Positions 32,986 to 40,654 of a stretch of 64,000 nt of DNA are shown here, piece after piece. The notes under the pieces were generated by a model. That model ran no database searches. It saw only the letters and a list, made by a program, of their open reading frames with translations, and had not been told where the DNA came from. Positions within the stretch are counted from its first letter, which is position 1. Each line of letters opens with the position of its first letter. This DNA comes from Agrococcus sp. Marseille-P2731 (lineage in GTDB: Bacteria > Actinomycetota > Actinomycetes > Actinomycetales > Microbacteriaceae), in NCBI RefSeq assembly GCF_900117395.1, contig NZ_FPEG01000003.1:1054001-1118000 (forward strand). Reading direction: 5' to 3'. Made by a program: the position numbers and the translations under genes.

Positions 32986-34311
32986 ATGCGCCTCACCTCT
33001 CACACCGCCAACCAGCTCGACGGCCGCTTCCGCTTCCTCAAGCAGGGCATCGACGTGCCCGCAGCGCAGCGCGATCCCGCGGTCGTCGAGACCGTCGCCA
33101 CGATGCTCAGCGACATCGAGCGCGAGGGCCTCGACGCCGTGCGTCGCTACGCGGAGCAGCTCGACGGCACGACCGGCGAGCTGGCAGTCGACCCCGAGGT
33201 CGTCGCCACGAGCGGCGATCGCCTCGACCCGGCCCTCCGCGCCGCGATCGAGCTCGGTGCCGAGCGCACCCGAGCCTTCGCCCGCGAGACCCGCAGCCAC
33301 CTCCAGGACTTCGAGGGCGAGCCCGTGCCGGGCCTCGTCACCGGCGTGCGCTACGTGCCCGTCGGCAGCGTCGGCGCGTACCTGCCGGCCGGGCGGTTCC
33401 CGCTCACCGCGTCCGCCTTCATGACCCTCGGCGTCGCCGCCGAGGCGGGCGTGCCCCGCCGCATCGCCTGCACGCCCCCGCAGCCGAACGGCAAGCCGAA
33501 CGACGCCGTGCTCTATGCGGCGCACCTCTCGGGCGTCGACCGCGTGTGGATGCTCGGCGGCGTGCAGGCGCTCGCGGCCATGGCCTTCGGCCTCCTCGAC
33601 GAGCAGCCCGTCGACATGCTCGTCGGCGCCGGCAACGCCTACGTCGCCGAGGCCAAGCGCGCGCTCTTCGGCCGGGTCGCGATCGACCTGCCCGCCGGCC
33701 CCTCCGAGGTCGCGGTGCTCGCCGACGCGAGCGCCGACGCCGACTGGGTGGCCGCCGACCTGCTGGGGCAGGCCGAGCACGGCACCAACTCGCCGGCAGC
33801 GCTCGTCACCACCTCGGCCGAGCTCGGCCAGGCGGTGCTGGCAGCGGTCGACCGCCGCCTCGAGACGCTCGAGACCGAGTGGGTCGCCGGGCCCGCGTGG
33901 CGCGACCACGGCTTCGTCATCGTCGCCGACGACATGGAGACCGCGATCGCGCTCATGGACGACCTGGCGCCCGAGCACCTCGAGCTCATGACCGAGGACG
34001 ACGACGCGGTGCACGGCAAGCTCACGAACTACGGCTCCGTCTTCTTGGGCCGCTGGAGCACCGTCGCCTACTCCGACAAGGGCATGGCCGGCACGAACCA
34101 CGTGCTGCCCACCGCTGGCGGAGCGAAGCACACGGCCGGCATGTCGGTGTCGCGCTACCTCAAGGCGCTCACCTACCAGCGCATCGCGCGCGAGGCGACG
34201 CCCGCGCTCGCCGAGGCGGTCGCGACGATCTCGCAGTCGGAGGGCATGGCCGCGCACCGCGACACGGCGACCCTGCGGCTCGAAGCACTGGCGCGCGAGA
34301 CGCAGGACTGA
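32986..34311 (+). CDS. Histidinol dehydrogenase paralogue, probably catabolic
   Basis: A 441-residue HisD-family NAD-dependent zinc enzyme: YVPVGSVGAYLPAGRFPL, GAGNAYVAEAKR, the metal site GQAEHGTNSP (Gln, His), Asp in AYSDKGMAGTNHVLPT, and the terminal SEGMAAH His. All ligands known from HisD are present. The sequence deviates from biosynthetic HisD (e.g. GTNSPAALVT), no other histidine gene is near, and it is cotranscribed with a nitrilase and an NCS1 permease. It may oxidise a primary alcohol to a carboxylate in a catabolic pathway, as HpsN does with a sulfopropanediol. Leaderless start at 32986. Confidence 0.82.
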   Translation: MRLTSHTANQLDGRFRFLKQGIDVPAAQRDPAVVETVATMLSDIEREGLDAVRRYAEQLDGTTGELAVDPEVVATSGDRLDPALRAAIELGAERTRAFARETRSHLQDFEGEPVPGLVTGVRYVPVGSVGAYLPAGRFPLTASAFMTLGVAAEAGVPRRIACTPPQPNGKPNDAVLYAAHLSGVDRVWMLGGVQALAAMAFGLLDEQPVDMLVGAGNAYVAEAKRALFGRVAIDLPAGPSEVAVLADASADADWVAADLLGQAEHGTNSPAALVTTSAELGQAVLAAVDRRLETLETEWVAGPAWRDHGFVIVADDMETAIALMDDLAPEHLELMTEDDDAVHGKLTNYGSVFLGRWSTVAYSDKGMAGTNHVLPTAGGAKHTAGMSVSRYLKALTYQRIAREATPALAEAVATISQSEGMAAHRDTATLRLEALARETQD

Positions 34312-34313
34312 CC

Positions 34314-35156
34314 GTGGGCCGCCAGGTGACCGTCGCGGTGCGCAGCCCGCGCATCCGTGCGGGTGCGCTCGACGAGAACCTGGCGGCATGCCGATCGGCG
34401 ATCGACGAGGCGGCGCTCGAGGGCGCCGAGCTGATCGTGCTGCCAGAGCTGGCGACGAGCGGCTACGCGCTCGTCGACGCCGCGCAGGTGGCGAGCTGCG
34501 CGATGGCGGCCGACGACGAGCGGCTGCTCGCGCTCGGCGAGGCTCTGCCCGAGGGCACGGTGCTCGTCGTGGGCTTCGCGGAGCTGCACGCCGGCGGCGT
34601 CGCCAACAGCGCAGCGGTGCTCGCGGGCGGCAGGCTGCTCGCCGTCTACCGCAAGATCCACCTGTGGGGCGGGGAGTCGCGGCTCTTCACCGCGGGCGAG
34701 GAGCCGGCGCCCGTCGTGGAGACGCCGGTCGGCCGGCTCGGCATCGCCATCTGCTACGACATCGAGTTCCCCGAGCTGCCCCGCGCGCTCAAGCTGCAGG
34801 GCGCGGAGCTGCTCGTCGCCCCCGTGGCGTGGCCCATCGTGCCGCGGCCCGCGGGGGAGCGGCCGCCGGAGCTGGTGCAGGCGATGGGCACCGCCCGCTC
34901 GTCGCGGCTGCCCATCGTGATCGCCGACCATCGCGGCGCCGACGGCGGCATCGCGTGGACGGGCGGCACCGCCATCGTCGACGGCGACGGCTGGATCGCC
35001 GGCGCCGACGCCGCCGGCACCACCGCGATCATCGAGATCCCCGCCGACACCCGTGCCGGCGACCACAACGACCTGATCGGCGACCGCCGCCCCGAGCTCT
35101 ACGGCGAGCTCGGGGGCCGGCGCGCCGCACCCACTGAAGGAGAGGGTCAGCGATGA
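34314..35156 (+). CDS. Carbon-nitrogen hydrolase (nitrilase superfamily amidase)
   Basis: A 280-residue nitrilase-superfamily hydrolase with the complete Glu-Lys-Cys triad: LPELATSGY (Glu ~43), YRKIHLWG (Lys), and GIAICYDIEFPEL (Cys ~146). Family members hydrolyse amides or N-carbamoyl groups, fitting a pathway that also has an NCS1 carrier for nucleobase/hydantoin-like compounds. The start is GTG at 34314, two bases after the HisD stop; its TGA overlaps the permease ATG. Confidence 0.87.
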   Translation: MGRQVTVAVRSPRIRAGALDENLAACRSAIDEAALEGAELIVLPELATSGYALVDAAQVASCAMAADDERLLALGEALPEGTVLVVGFAELHAGGVANSAAVLAGGRLLAVYRKIHLWGGESRLFTAGEEPAPVVETPVGRLGIAICYDIEFPELPRALKLQGAELLVAPVAWPIVPRPAGERPPELVQAMGTARSSRLPIVIADHRGADGGIAWTGGTAIVDGDGWIAGADAAGTTAIIEIPADTRAGDHNDLIGDRRPELYGELGGRRAAPTEGEGQR

Positions 35157-36667
35157 CCACCCAGCCACCGACGCACGATGGTGCGCCCGCGGGCGCGAGC
35201 ACCGCATCCGCACCCCGCCGCCCCGAGAGCCCGCGGGTGGAGAGCATCGAGTCGAAGTCGATCGACTTCGTGCCGCTCGACGAGCGCAAGGGCTCGGTCG
35301 CCTCGCTGTTCCCGCTGTGGTTCATGTCGAACGCGAACCTCACGACGCTCGCGACCGGCATGCTGGGCGTCGCCATGGGCGCCACGTTCGGCGCCTCGGT
35401 GCTCGCCATCCTGCTCGGCGTCGCGGTCGGCACGGTGTTCACCGCGTTCCACTCGGCGCAGGGGCCGCAGCTGGGGCTGCCGCAGATGCTGCAGTCGCGC
35501 GCGCAGTTCGGCTATCGCGGCGTCGCGGTCGTCTGCCTCGTCACGATCCTGTCGATCGTGGGCTTCAACGTCTTCAACCAGATCCTCGCGGGCGAGGTGC
35601 TCACCGCCACCACCGGGGTCGACGTGCCGCAGCTCTGGTACGTCGTCATCACCGCGCTGGCGCTCGCGCTCGCGGTCGTCGGCTACCACTGGATCCACCG
35701 CACGCAGCAGTGGCTGACGCTGCTGTTCCTGGCCACCTTCGGCGTCTTCTCGGTCGCGGCGATCTTCGTGCTGCCGCTGCCGGTCGAGCAGCTGGGCCTC
35801 GGCGACTTCGCGTGGCCGGCGTTCCTGGTGCAGTTCGCCGGCGCCGCGGGCTACGGCCTCGGCTGGGCGCCGTACGTCTCCGACTACTCGCGCTACCTCG
35901 CGCCGCGCACGAGCCCGGTGGCCGCGACCTTCTACACCTACGCCGGCGTCTTCGTCGGCGCCTCGTGGCTCATGGTGCTCGGCGCGTTCGTCGCCGCGAC
36001 CTTCGCGGCCGACGCATCCCCCATCGCCGCCGTCGCAGCGGTCGCCGAGAGCGTGCTGCCCGGGTCGAGCCCCTGGCTGCTCATCGCCGCACTGCCCGGC
36101 CTCGTCAGCGTCATCACCGTCAACATCTATGCGGCGTCGATCGAGGGCATCACCGTCGTCGACTCGTTCCTCCCGCTCGCGGCGACGCGGCGCGTGCGCG
36201 TGATCGCCTGCTCGATCGTGGCGCTCGTGGGCATGTCGGGCGCGCTGTTCAGCACCGGCGACTTCCTCGACAACTTCGGCAGCTTCCTCGTGATCCTGCT
36301 CTACGTGCTCGTGCCGTGGACGAGCATCAACCTCGTCGACTACTACTTCGTGCGGAAGGGCCGCTACGCCATCCTCGAGATGTTCAAGGCCGACGGGGTC
36401 TATGGCGCCTGGGGCTGGCGCGGGCTCACCGCGTATGCGATCGGCATCGTCGCGATGGTGCCGTTCGCGGTGACCACGTGGTTCGTCGGGCCGGTCGCCG
36501 AGGCGATCGGCGGCATCGACGTCGCGCTGTTCGTCGGGCTCGTCGTGGGGGCGGCGGCCTACCTGCTGCTGTGCGTCGGGCTCGATCGTCGCGAGGAGGA
36601 GCGCGTGATCCGGGAGGCGCTCGAGGCGGGCGGGCCGGCCTCGGTGAGCTTCCACGGGGAGCGGTAG
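35153..36667 (+). CDS. NCS1 family permease (cytosine/purine/hydantoin type)
   Basis: A 504-residue, 12-helix permease of the NCS1 family: an Asn/Arg/Ser-rich N-terminal tail, FPLWFMSNANLTTLATGML, the GLPQMLQSRAQFGYRG signature, and YVSDYSRYL. The carriers import nucleobases, hydantoins, allantoin or thiamine precursors by H+ or Na+ symport. It follows the amidase with an ATGA overlap, making a compact three-gene uptake-and-oxidation operon ended by the hairpin at 36686-36725. Confidence 0.9.
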   Translation: MTTQPPTHDGAPAGASTASAPRRPESPRVESIESKSIDFVPLDERKGSVASLFPLWFMSNANLTTLATGMLGVAMGATFGASVLAILLGVAVGTVFTAFHSAQGPQLGLPQMLQSRAQFGYRGVAVVCLVTILSIVGFNVFNQILAGEVLTATTGVDVPQLWYVVITALALALAVVGYHWIHRTQQWLTLLFLATFGVFSVAAIFVLPLPVEQLGLGDFAWPAFLVQFAGAAGYGLGWAPYVSDYSRYLAPRTSPVAATFYTYAGVFVGASWLMVLGAFVAATFAADASPIAAVAAVAESVLPGSSPWLLIAALPGLVSVITVNIYAASIEGITVVDSFLPLAATRRVRVIACSIVALVGMSGALFSTGDFLDNFGSFLVILLYVLVPWTSINLVDYYFVRKGRYAILEMFKADGVYGAWGWRGLTAYAIGIVAMVPFAVTTWFVGPVAEAIGGIDVALFVGLVVGAAAYLLLCVGLDRREEERVIREALEAGGPASVSFHGER

Positions 36668-36685
36668 GGCGTCAGCGTCTGCAGC

Positions 36686-36725
36686 GCCGAGGGCAGTGGC
36701 ATCGTTCGTGATGCCACTGCCCTCG
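36686..36725. terminator. Strong bidirectional terminator
   Basis: CCGAGGGCAGTGGCATC, 6-nt loop GTTCGT, exact 17-bp complement, then GTCTTC. It lies between the NCS1 gene and the convergent GlcG-like gene; the longest perfect stem in the window. Confidence 0.8.
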
Positions 36726-36747
36726 GTCTTCGGTCGTGCGGGGCGAG

Positions 36748-37146
36748 CTAGAAGGCCGCTGCCCCCGCCTCGGCGACCGCGTGGTCCTGGTCGCCGCCGC
36801 CACCGCTGACGCCGATCGCTCCGACGACCGCGCCGTCGCGCGAGAGTGGGATGCCGCCGGCGAAGATCGCGACCTTGCCGCCGTTGGTGGTGTGGATGCC
36901 GAAGAACTGCTGCTCGGGCTGCGCGTTGTCGCCGAGGTCCTTCGTCGAGATGTCGAAGGCGCGCGAGGTCCACGCCTTGCTGATCGAGATGTCGACGCTG
37001 CCGATCCAGGCGCCGTCCTGCCGCACGTGCGCGACCAGGTTGCCCCCGGCATCCACGACGGCGATGTTCATGGGTTGGCCGATCTCGTCGGCCTTCGCCT
37101 CAGCGGCGGCGATGATGCGGCGGGCGTCTTCGAGCTTGACGGTCAT
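36748..37146 (-). CDS. GlcG/HbpS-like heme-binding family protein
   Basis: A 132-residue protein of the GlcG/HbpS (DUF336) family: KLEDARRIIAAAEAKADEIG, MNIAVVDAGGNLVAHVRQD, GGIPLSRDGAVVGAIGVSGG and a C-terminal DQDHAVAEAG. Members include HbpS, an extracellular heme sensor, and GlcG of glycolate loci; no signal peptide is visible here, so it is probably cytosolic. ATG at 37146. It sits just downstream of, and on the same strand as, the PucR-like regulator (119 bp gap), next to catabolic operons. Confidence 0.85.
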   Translation of the reverse strand: MTVKLEDARRIIAAAEAKADEIGQPMNIAVVDAGGNLVAHVRQDGAWIGSVDISISKAWTSRAFDISTKDLGDNAQPEQQFFGIHTTNGGKVAIFAGGIPLSRDGAVVGAIGVSGGGGDQDHAVAEAGAAAF

Positions 37147-37265
37147 GGTGATCCCTCTCGTCGGTGGCGCGCATGCGCACCCGGTCGTGGAGCGCAGCGA
37201 CGATGCCGCGCGGCTCGACTCAAGCAGGGCGACCTGGGCGCGCGCAGGGTGCGCGCGGCTCGTGG

Positions 37266-38525
37266 CTACCCCGAGAGCGCTCGGTGCATGCCGGCAGGGG
37301 CGACGTGCTCGCCCGAGCCGTCCCGACGCATCCGCCACGCGATGAGCGCCATGTGCAGCGCGAGGCGGTCGTGGCCCCGACCGAGATCGACCGAGAGTGC
37401 TGTCTCGATCCGGCGCAGGCGGTGGTAGACGTTCGTGCGGTGCACGAAGCGCTCCGCCGCCACGGCCTGCACGTTGCCGGCGTGCTCCAGGAAGCTCTCG
37501 AGCGTCGCGGTCAGATCCTCGTTCTCGGGGTCGTCGAAGAAGGCCACCAGCTCGGGCGTCAGGTAGTGGTCGTCGATGAACCGCTGCGGCAGCTGCGGCA
37601 GCCCGTGGAGCCGCTCGGCGCGCTGCCACTCGACGACCTGCCCGCTCATCCCGATGCGCAGACCCGTGCGCGCGGCGTTCCGCGCCTGCCAGATCGCGCG
37701 TGCCGGTCCCTCCGGGTGACGCACGACAGCGCTCGTGCCGATCGTCCACCGGCCGTAGAGCCCCGCGTCCTGACTGCGGTAGAGCAGATCCTGCACGATG
37801 GCGACCGCGCGCTCGAGCACCTCTGACGGCGGATCCTGCGGGAAGGGAGCGAGCAGCACGACCGCTTCGTGCTCGTGCTGAGCGGCGAGCACGCGCCGAG
37901 CCGGCAGCACCTTCGCCCCGCGCTGCGCCGTGCGCCCGAGCGTCGCGGCGAGGTCGTGGGCTGTGGCGAAGTGCGCGCTGGCCGGCTCGACGAGCACGGC
38001 CAGCGCGATGCTCACCGAGTCGTACTGGAAGTCGCCCTCGCTCGTCGCGCCTGCGACCGCGCGCTCGACCTCGCCGATGCGGTCGTCGAAGGGCGCCGCG
38101 CCGAGGCCGGACTCGCGCGAGGCGGCCTCGAAGGCATGCGCGGCGTCGAGGCCGTGCACGGTGGCGTGCGCGGCAGTGGCCGCGAACTCGACCGCGCTGC
38201 GATCGGCGTCGCCGTCCAGCACCCAGAGCAGCACGCGCAGCCGATCGACGCCGAAGATCGGGACGACCCAGAATCCCTGCAGTCCGATCGCCTCGACACC
38301 GGGAACGTGGATGGGTTCGCGGTGCCCGGAGGGGATGCGGACGCGCGGCGACAGATCGGGCCGCAGGCTCCGCGCATGGCCCTCGACGGGCACGAGCTCG
38401 CTGCGAGCGAGCGAGCGCAGGCGCGCATCCGTGATCTCCACCGGGACCTCGAGCGAGGTGCCGATGGCGTCGGCGAGCTCGTGCAGCAGCTTGCGGTGCG
38501 CGGCCTCGAGTCGGAGTGCCCCCAT
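37266..38525 (-). CDS. PucR/CdaR-type transcriptional regulator
   Basis: A 419-residue regulator of the PucR/CdaR type. The N-terminal ~270 residues are a sensor with GAF-like features (ITDARLRSLARSELVP, VVPIFGVDRLRVLLWVLD). The C-terminal PucR helix-turn-helix has LTATLESFLEHAGNVQAVAAE and FVHRTNVYHRLRRIE. Related regulators control purine, sugar-acid and polyketide-acid catabolism. It is divergent from the ten-kilobase operon beginning at 38749 and is its likely activator. The 223-bp divergent space holds a CGCAAC...GTTGCG dyad. Confidence 0.85.
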   Translation of the reverse strand: MGALRLEAAHRKLLHELADAIGTSLEVPVEITDARLRSLARSELVPVEGHARSLRPDLSPRVRIPSGHREPIHVPGVEAIGLQGFWVVPIFGVDRLRVLLWVLDGDADRSAVEFAATAAHATVHGLDAAHAFEAASRESGLGAAPFDDRIGEVERAVAGATSEGDFQYDSVSIALAVLVEPASAHFATAHDLAATLGRTAQRGAKVLPARRVLAAQHEHEAVVLLAPFPQDPPSEVLERAVAIVQDLLYRSQDAGLYGRWTIGTSAVVRHPEGPARAIWQARNAARTGLRIGMSGQVVEWQRAERLHGLPQLPQRFIDDHYLTPELVAFFDDPENEDLTATLESFLEHAGNVQAVAAERFVHRTNVYHRLRRIETALSVDLGRGHDRLALHMALIAWRMRRDGSGEHVAPAGMHRALSG

Positions 38526-38582
38526 GGCAGCACCTCCGCTCTCGCTGGACCCTGTCGACAGAGACAGTGTGCTGTCAGACTA

Positions 38583-38610
38583 CGCAACTTTCGGAGTCGA
38601 GCACGTTGCG
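38583..38610. promoter_or_regulatory. Inverted repeat in the PucR/DUF1537 divergent region
   Basis: CGCAAC (38583-38588) and GTTGCG (38605-38610), 16 bp apart, lie between divergent genes (intergenic 38526-38748). This is a possible dyad site for the PucR-like protein. A clear -35/-10 pair was not found in this 223-bp space. Confidence 0.35.
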
Positions 38611-38748
38611 ATCAGATAACGCGACCACGGCGCGTCGGGGGCCGGCTCCACGTCGCTACAGATGTCGCGTGACTGCCTCGCCAGGCCTGCCTAGCGTGAC
38701 GACAGCGCACCGATCCCACGGAGCGGCAGGTGACGCGAGGAGGCGGCG

Positions 38749-39957
38749 ATGCTCGGAAGCTCGTCATCCCGTGCTCGGCCAGAGGCCGGCACAGCCTCCG
38801 TCGCGCTCGGGGTCATCACGGAGGATCTCCAGGCCGCCGTCAGCGTCGCCGGCCGCCTGCAGCAGCGCGGCCTGCGCGTCGAGGTCGTCGACGATCCCTC
38901 GACCGTGCCGATGCAGGGCCTCCACGCCATCGTCGTCGACCTGCAGGCGCAGGATCGGCTCGAGGACGCCACGGACCTCGCGGAGCAGTGGACCCGGTGG
39001 CTGCGCGAGCGCGGTTGCCTGCGCGTCGAGCAGCGCGTCGACTCCGCCTTCCGCGGCACGCCGGCCGATGTGCACCGCGGCGTGCTGCGGGGCGCTGGCG
39101 CTCGTGACCCGATCGTGACCGTCATCACCGGCTATCCGACCGCCGGCCGCATCTGCGTCGAGGGCGAGCAGCGCGTGCATCGCCACGGCCAGGGCGTCGA
39201 GGTGATCCCGGTCGCCGAGCGGCTCGAGCTCGAGGGCGACCCCTTCGTCGTCTCCGTCGACTCGCTCACGCTCGGCATCGAGGCGGCCACGCTCGCCGTC
39301 GAGCGCGCGATCGCGGCCGGCCACCGGACCCTGATCTTCGACGCGGCGAACGAGGGGCACCTCGAAGCAGCAGCCGGCGTCGTGCACGGGCTGGAGGCGC
39401 AGCACGAGGTGGTCGCGGTCTCCAGCGGTGGCTGGCTGCGCTGCCACCCGGCGCTCGACGCCGATGGCTTCGTCGTCGTCGCGGCCACGGGTGCCGCCAC
39501 GCTCGACCGTCAGCAGCTCGCGCGCGTCGCCGACGTCTATGGCCCCGCGGCACGCGTGACCACCACGGCAGCGCTGCTGCGAGAGACGGATGCGATGCTG
39601 CTGGAGACGGTCGCCCAGCACCGCGTCGTGGTGATCCAGGCGCCGGAGCGCACCGGTGACGACCCGCTGCTCGCGGCCGACGACATCGCCGCCGCCGTCC
39701 GGCGCCTGCTGGATGTCAGCACTCGAGGCGACCACCCCGCCCTCGGCGTCGTGGTCAGCGGCGGGGTGAGCTCCGGCAGGACGATCCGTGCCCTCGACGC
39801 CGTCGCGCTCAAGCCCGGCAACGAGCTCGAGCCGCTCTGCCCCGTCGTGCGCCTCACGGGCGGCCCCTTCGCGAACCTCGCCGTCATCACCAAGGCCTCG
39901 AGCATCGGTGCTCCCGACACGCTCGTGCGGCTCGTGCGCCGCCTCACCGGCTCCTGA
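38749..39957 (+). CDS. Divergent DUF1537-family (four-carbon acid sugar kinase-like) protein
   Basis: A 402-residue protein with the two-domain plan of the OtnK/DUF1537 kinases, but with eroded motifs. The usual ADDLTGA near the N-terminus reads TEDLQAA. KxDSTxRGN reads RVDSAFRGT. A GR follows at YPTAGRICVEG, and the C-terminal nucleotide motif GGDTS reads SGGVSSG, while TKxGgFG reads TKASSIGAPDTL. It might be an inactive relative, or a kinase for an unusual substrate. First gene of the large rightward operon. A bona fide DUF1537 kinase is encoded at 50509-51762, which makes the contrast clear. Confidence 0.72.
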   Translation: MLGSSSSRARPEAGTASVALGVITEDLQAAVSVAGRLQQRGLRVEVVDDPSTVPMQGLHAIVVDLQAQDRLEDATDLAEQWTRWLRERGCLRVEQRVDSAFRGTPADVHRGVLRGAGARDPIVTVITGYPTAGRICVEGEQRVHRHGQGVEVIPVAERLELEGDPFVVSVDSLTLGIEAATLAVERAIAAGHRTLIFDAANEGHLEAAAGVVHGLEAQHEVVAVSSGGWLRCHPALDADGFVVVAATGAATLDRQQLARVADVYGPAARVTTTAALLRETDAMLLETVAQHRVVVIQAPERTGDDPLLAADDIAAAVRRLLDVSTRGDHPALGVVVSGGVSSGRTIRALDAVALKPGNELEPLCPVVRLTGGPFANLAVITKASSIGAPDTLVRLVRRLTGS

Positions 39958-40030
39958 CGCGCATCCGCTCGCTCGCCGAGCCCACCCACCTGCTTCCTGC
40001 ACCCCATCCGCACCGATCGAGAAGGAAACC

Positions 40031-40627
40031 ATGACCCTGTTCGACTCCGCCTCCGCCGCCCTCGTGATCATCGACATGCAGGGGGCCGTGCGGCGCCATG
40101 CAGCAGCCCCGCACGACGCCGACACGGTGATCAGCCGCGTCGCCGGCCTCGTCGACGCCGCGCGCGAGGGCGGTGCGCTCGTGGTCTACGTGCGCACGAG
40201 CTTCCTCCCCGACGAGTCCGACTCGCTCACGATGGTCAAGCGGGTCGACGCCGAGCGCAACGCGCCGAAGCGGTGGGACGGCTGGGACCAGCTCGTCGAG
40301 GAGATGCAGCCGCTGCCGACCGAGCCCGTCATCATCAAGCGCTCGTGGAACGCGTTCTACGGCTCCGACCTCGACCTGCAGCTGCGCCGGCACGGCATCG
40401 AGACCGTCGTGATGTGCGGCATCTCGACGAGCTTCGGCGTCGAGGGCACGGCTCGCTCGGCCTACGACCACGGCTACGAGCTCGTCTTCGTCGAGGACGC
40501 GATGGCGTCGCAGACGACCGAGCAGCACGACTTCGCCGTGCGCGAGGTGTTCCCGCAGATCGGGCGGGTGCGCGACGTCGCGACCGTCACCGACAGCTTC
40601 CGCGCCAGCGCGCTGACCGTCGCCTGA
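40031..40627 (+). CDS. Isochorismatase-fold hydrolase, Gly-type
   Basis: A 198-residue isochorismatase-superfamily protein: ALVIIDMQ (catalytic Asp), VIIKRSWNAFYGSDLDLQL (Lys), and the nucleophile loop MCGISTSFGVEGTARSAYDHG. At the position of the catalytic Cys in cysteine hydrolases (usually FCVxxTAR) it has Gly. Isochorismatases such as PhzD also lack the Cys, so the protein is probably not an ordinary amidase. GAAGGAAA precedes the ATG. Second gene of the operon, 73 bp after the DUF1537-like gene. Confidence 0.85.
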   Translation: MTLFDSASAALVIIDMQGAVRRHAAAPHDADTVISRVAGLVDAAREGGALVVYVRTSFLPDESDSLTMVKRVDAERNAPKRWDGWDQLVEEMQPLPTEPVIIKRSWNAFYGSDLDLQLRRHGIETVVMCGISTSFGVEGTARSAYDHGYELVFVEDAMASQTTEQHDFAVREVFPQIGRVRDVATVTDSFRASALTVA

Positions 40628-40654
40628 GCGCGGCCGAGAGAACAGGACACGTCC

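Noticed and set aside
32986..34311. Biosynthetic histidinol dehydrogenase (hisD)
   Set aside because: No other his genes nearby and it sits in a transport/amidase operon; called a paralogue instead.
35147..36973. Long leftward open frame opposite the NCS1 permease
   Set aside because: His/Asp/Arg-rich low-complexity translation with no domain; antisense to a clear 12-helix permease.
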